A stretch of 64,000 bases of DNA. Source: Sphingobium cloacae (lineage in GTDB: Bacteria > Pseudomonadota > Alphaproteobacteria > Sphingomonadales > Sphingomonadaceae). The notes beneath the pieces were generated by a model. The model was not told the origin of the DNA. It did no database searches and saw only the letters and a list, made by a program, of their open reading frames with translations. Both the position numbers and the translations under genes were made by a program. The stretch covers positions 3,537,001 to 3,601,000 of the forward strand of contig NZ_AP017655.1 in the NCBI RefSeq assembly GCF_002355855.1, read 5' to 3'. Every line of letters begins with the position of its first letter. Positions within the stretch are counted from its first letter, which is position 1. This document shows positions 62,306 through 64,000 of this stretch, piece by piece.

Positions 62306-63271
62306 ATGACCGATCTCGACAGCTTCGCCGCCCGGCTCCGGGCCCTGACCGATGGACGCGCCAGCGCGCCGCGCGTCAAGGACGGCGTCATGACCCTCGT
62401 TCTGGAAGTAGGCGGCCTGACCGCCGACCGGCGCGACGCCGTTTCCGCCGCCATCCGCGAAGGCGCGCTGACCGTGGAGGGGGTGAACGACGTGCGCATC
62501 GCCCTGACATCCGAACGCAAGGGGCGCAGGATCATTGCCGTCGCCTCGGGCAAGGGAGGGGTAGGCAAATCCACGCTCTCGGCCAATCTGGCGGTGGCGT
62601 TGAAGCGCCTCGGCCATCGCATCGGGCTGGTCGACGCGGACATATACGGCCCTTCGCAGGCGCGCCTGATGGCGAGCGAGGACCAGAAGCCGCAGGCCCG
62701 CGACAAGCATCTGATCCCCGTGCAGGGTCCGCTGGGCATCCCGATGCTCTCCATGGCGCATCTGGTGGAGCCGGGCCGCGCGCTGGCATGGCGCGGGCCG
62801 ATGGTCAGCAATGCGCTGGGGCAGCTCATCGACGCCGATTGGGGCGATGTGGACACATTGATCGTCGACATGCCGCCGGGCACCGGCGACATCCAGCTTT
62901 CGATGATCCAGAAGCACAAGCCCGCGGGCGTGGTGATCGTCTCCACGCCGCAGGACCTGGCGCTGATCGACGCGACCCGCGCGGTCAATCTGTTCGAGCA
63001 GGCGCATGTGCCCCTGATCGGCCTTGTCGAGAATATGGCGGGCTATGCCTGCCCCCATTGCGGCGAGGTTTCCGATCCCTTCGGCGCGGGCGGCGCGGAA
63101 GCGGCGGCGAAGGAGATGGGCATGGCCTTCCTCGGCCGCATCCCCCTCGCCATCGACATCCGCCGCCGCTCCGACGCGGGCGACCCCCCGGCGGCGGGCG
63201 ACGACGCCTTCGGGCAGTCGTTCCGCGCCATTGCGCAGAAGGTGGCGGAGGGGATCGCCGCGAAGGGTTGA
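62306..63271 (+). CDS. ApbC/Mrp-type iron-sulfur cluster carrier ATPase
   Basis: P-loop ATPase that binds and delivers [4Fe-4S] clusters. The 321-residue protein has a short MIP18/DUF59-like N-terminal domain, the deviant Walker A ASGKGGVGKST (about residues 80-90), LVDADIYGPSQ, DMPPGTGDIQL and the cluster-binding CPHC motif in GYACPHCGEV. It is not related to the Mrp antiporter genes at 37-43 kb in spite of the shared name. It is divergent from hflK. Confidence 0.93.
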   Translation: MTDLDSFAARLRALTDGRASAPRVKDGVMTLVLEVGGLTADRRDAVSAAIREGALTVEGVNDVRIALTSERKGRRIIAVASGKGGVGKSTLSANLAVALKRLGHRIGLVDADIYGPSQARLMASEDQKPQARDKHLIPVQGPLGIPMLSMAHLVEPGRALAWRGPMVSNALGQLIDADWGDVDTLIVDMPPGTGDIQLSMIQKHKPAGVVIVSTPQDLALIDATRAVNLFEQAHVPLIGLVENMAGYACPHCGEVSDPFGAGGAEAAAKEMGMAFLGRIPLAIDIRRRSDAGDPPAAGDDAFGQSFRAIAQKVAEGIAAKG

Positions 63272-63354
63272 TGGCGGTTGGGGGTGGCTTATGTGCCCTC
63301 CAGCCGAAACCCGCTATTACATGACTCCGAACCGTAACAACCCCGGCCGTACTG

Positions 63355-63648
63355 TCACCCCTCCAGCAAAGCGTCGATCGCCGCCGCCATGTCGGTGTCG
63401 CGGCGGGACAGGCCGCCTGCGTCATGGGTGGTGAGCGTGATGTCGACGCGATTATAGACGTTCGACCATTCGGGATGATGATCCGCCTTGTCCGCCAGCA
63501 GGGCGACGCGGGTCATGAAACCGAAGGCTTCGTTGAAATCGGCGAAGGCGAAGCGGCGCCGGATGCCGTCCGGATCGCTGACCGGCGTCCATCGGGGGAG
63601 CGCCTCCAGCGCCCGTGCCCGCTCTTCGCCATCGAGTTTACCAACCAT
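63355..63648 (-). CDS. phhB: Pterin-4a-carbinolamine dehydratase
   Basis: Recycles the pterin cofactor of aromatic amino acid hydroxylases. The 97-residue protein has the family signature [17 protein letters not shown], with active-site His57 and His58, and His75 in [10 protein letters not shown]. No phenylalanine hydroxylase gene is visible nearby. It is divergent from the metallopeptidase gene, with a 40-base gap. Confidence 0.93.
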   Translation of the reverse strand: MVGKLDGEERARALEALPRWTPVSDPDGIRRRFAFADFNEAFGFMTRVALLADKADHHPEWSNVYNRVDITLTTHDAGGLSRRDTDMAAAIDALLEG

Positions 63649-63688
63649 TTGACTATCCTCGCAATCTGCTTTCGCTTATGTCGCAGCC

Positions 63689-64000
63689 ATGTCCGACACC
63701 CGTCAACCGCCGCGTTTCGCGCCGTCGAAGGAAGAGATCGAAACGCTGGCGCTCGAAGCCCTGAGCCGCCTGCCCGATCCCTTCGCCGCGCATCTGTCCC
63801 ATGTCGTGCTGTTCGTCGAGGATTTCGCCGACGAACAGCTGCTCAAGGAGATGGAGATCGACGACCCCTTTGGCCTCACCGGCCTTTATAGCGGACGGCC
63901 CGTCGGCCATGAAGCGCAGACCGGGGACGCGCCGCCCACCGTCCACCTGTTCCGCCGTCCGCTGCTGGACGAATGGGTGGAAACGGGCGTGGCGCTGGAT
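63689..64000 (+). CDS. Metallopeptidase family protein (minimal zincin), 5' part
   Basis: The first 104 residues of a small DUF1025 / zincin-like family protein. It begins MSDTRQPPRFAPSKEEIETLA and continues with LSRLPDPFAAHLSHVVLFVEDFADEQLL and DPFGLTGLYSGRPV, all typical of this family. The zinc-binding HExxH motif is expected just beyond the end of the window. The ATG is at 63689. Confidence 0.87.
   Translation, partial: MSDTRQPPRFAPSKEEIETLALEALSRLPDPFAAHLSHVVLFVEDFADEQLLKEMEIDDPFGLTGLYSGRPVGHEAQTGDAPPTVHLFRRPLLDEWVETGVALD

Overview
The window looks like core chromosome of a GC-rich alphaproteobacterium of the Sphingomonadales, most likely Sphingobium or a close relative. The evidence is the rph/hrcA-grpE arrangement, the fused MrpA-MrpB antiporter subunit, alphaproteobacterial small families (DUF2312, DUF1244, an L36 without zinc cysteines) and dispersed intergenic repeats of the kind common in sphingomonads. 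The genus is inferred from recall, not from a search. I see no prophage, insertion sequence, CRISPR array, plasmid gene or rRNA. There is one tRNA.

Layout. 0-5.7 kb: 5' part of rph, a DUF6438 lipoprotein, hrcA-grpE, a PadR regulator with a frameshifted DUF2218 gene, ruvC, yebC and a YbjQ-family gene. 5.7-16.7 kb: DUF2312, DUF1244, pyruvate kinase, a HAD phosphatase with rpmJ, a DUF4136 lipoprotein with an M14 carboxypeptidase, dienelactone hydrolase, prmA, a soluble chemoreceptor and sdhCDA (no sdhB). 16.9-23.5 kb: aroK-aroB facing a 61-aa membrane protein, a 607-aa exported protein of unknown function, xerD and accA; then bacterioferritin and its ferredoxin. 23.5-36.9 kb: DUF418, bioC-like, DUF2189, a serine hydrolase, a LiuR-like MerR regulator with an acyl-CoA dehydrogenase, DUF2946 with a TonB-dependent receptor, an FAD-dependent oxidoreductase, exported proteins and a tandem universal stress protein. 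37.1-43.1 kb: a complete mrpABCDEFG Na+/H+ antiporter operon. 43.2-52.4 kb: tRNA-Gln(CUG) and rpoBC. 52.4-64 kb: SleB-type hydrolase, an MFS-cysK pair, a HerA-like ATPase, DegP, HflKC, an ApbC/Mrp ATPase, PhhB and the start of a small metallopeptidase.

How it works together. Most of the window is housekeeping: heat shock (hrcA, grpE, degP, hflKC), transcription (rpoBC), central and lipid metabolism (pyk, sdh, accA, acyl-CoA dehydrogenase), aromatic amino acids (aroKB, phhB), iron storage (bfr, bfd) and ion homeostasis (mrp). The regulatory DNA is the most informative part. It holds a probable attenuator in a long rpoBC leader, two apparently leaderless regulator genes (hrcA and the LiuR-like gene), a palindromic PadR operator over its own promoter, an EcfG-type stress promoter, and a family of hairpin-forming intergenic repeats. 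I found no clearly new multi-gene system.
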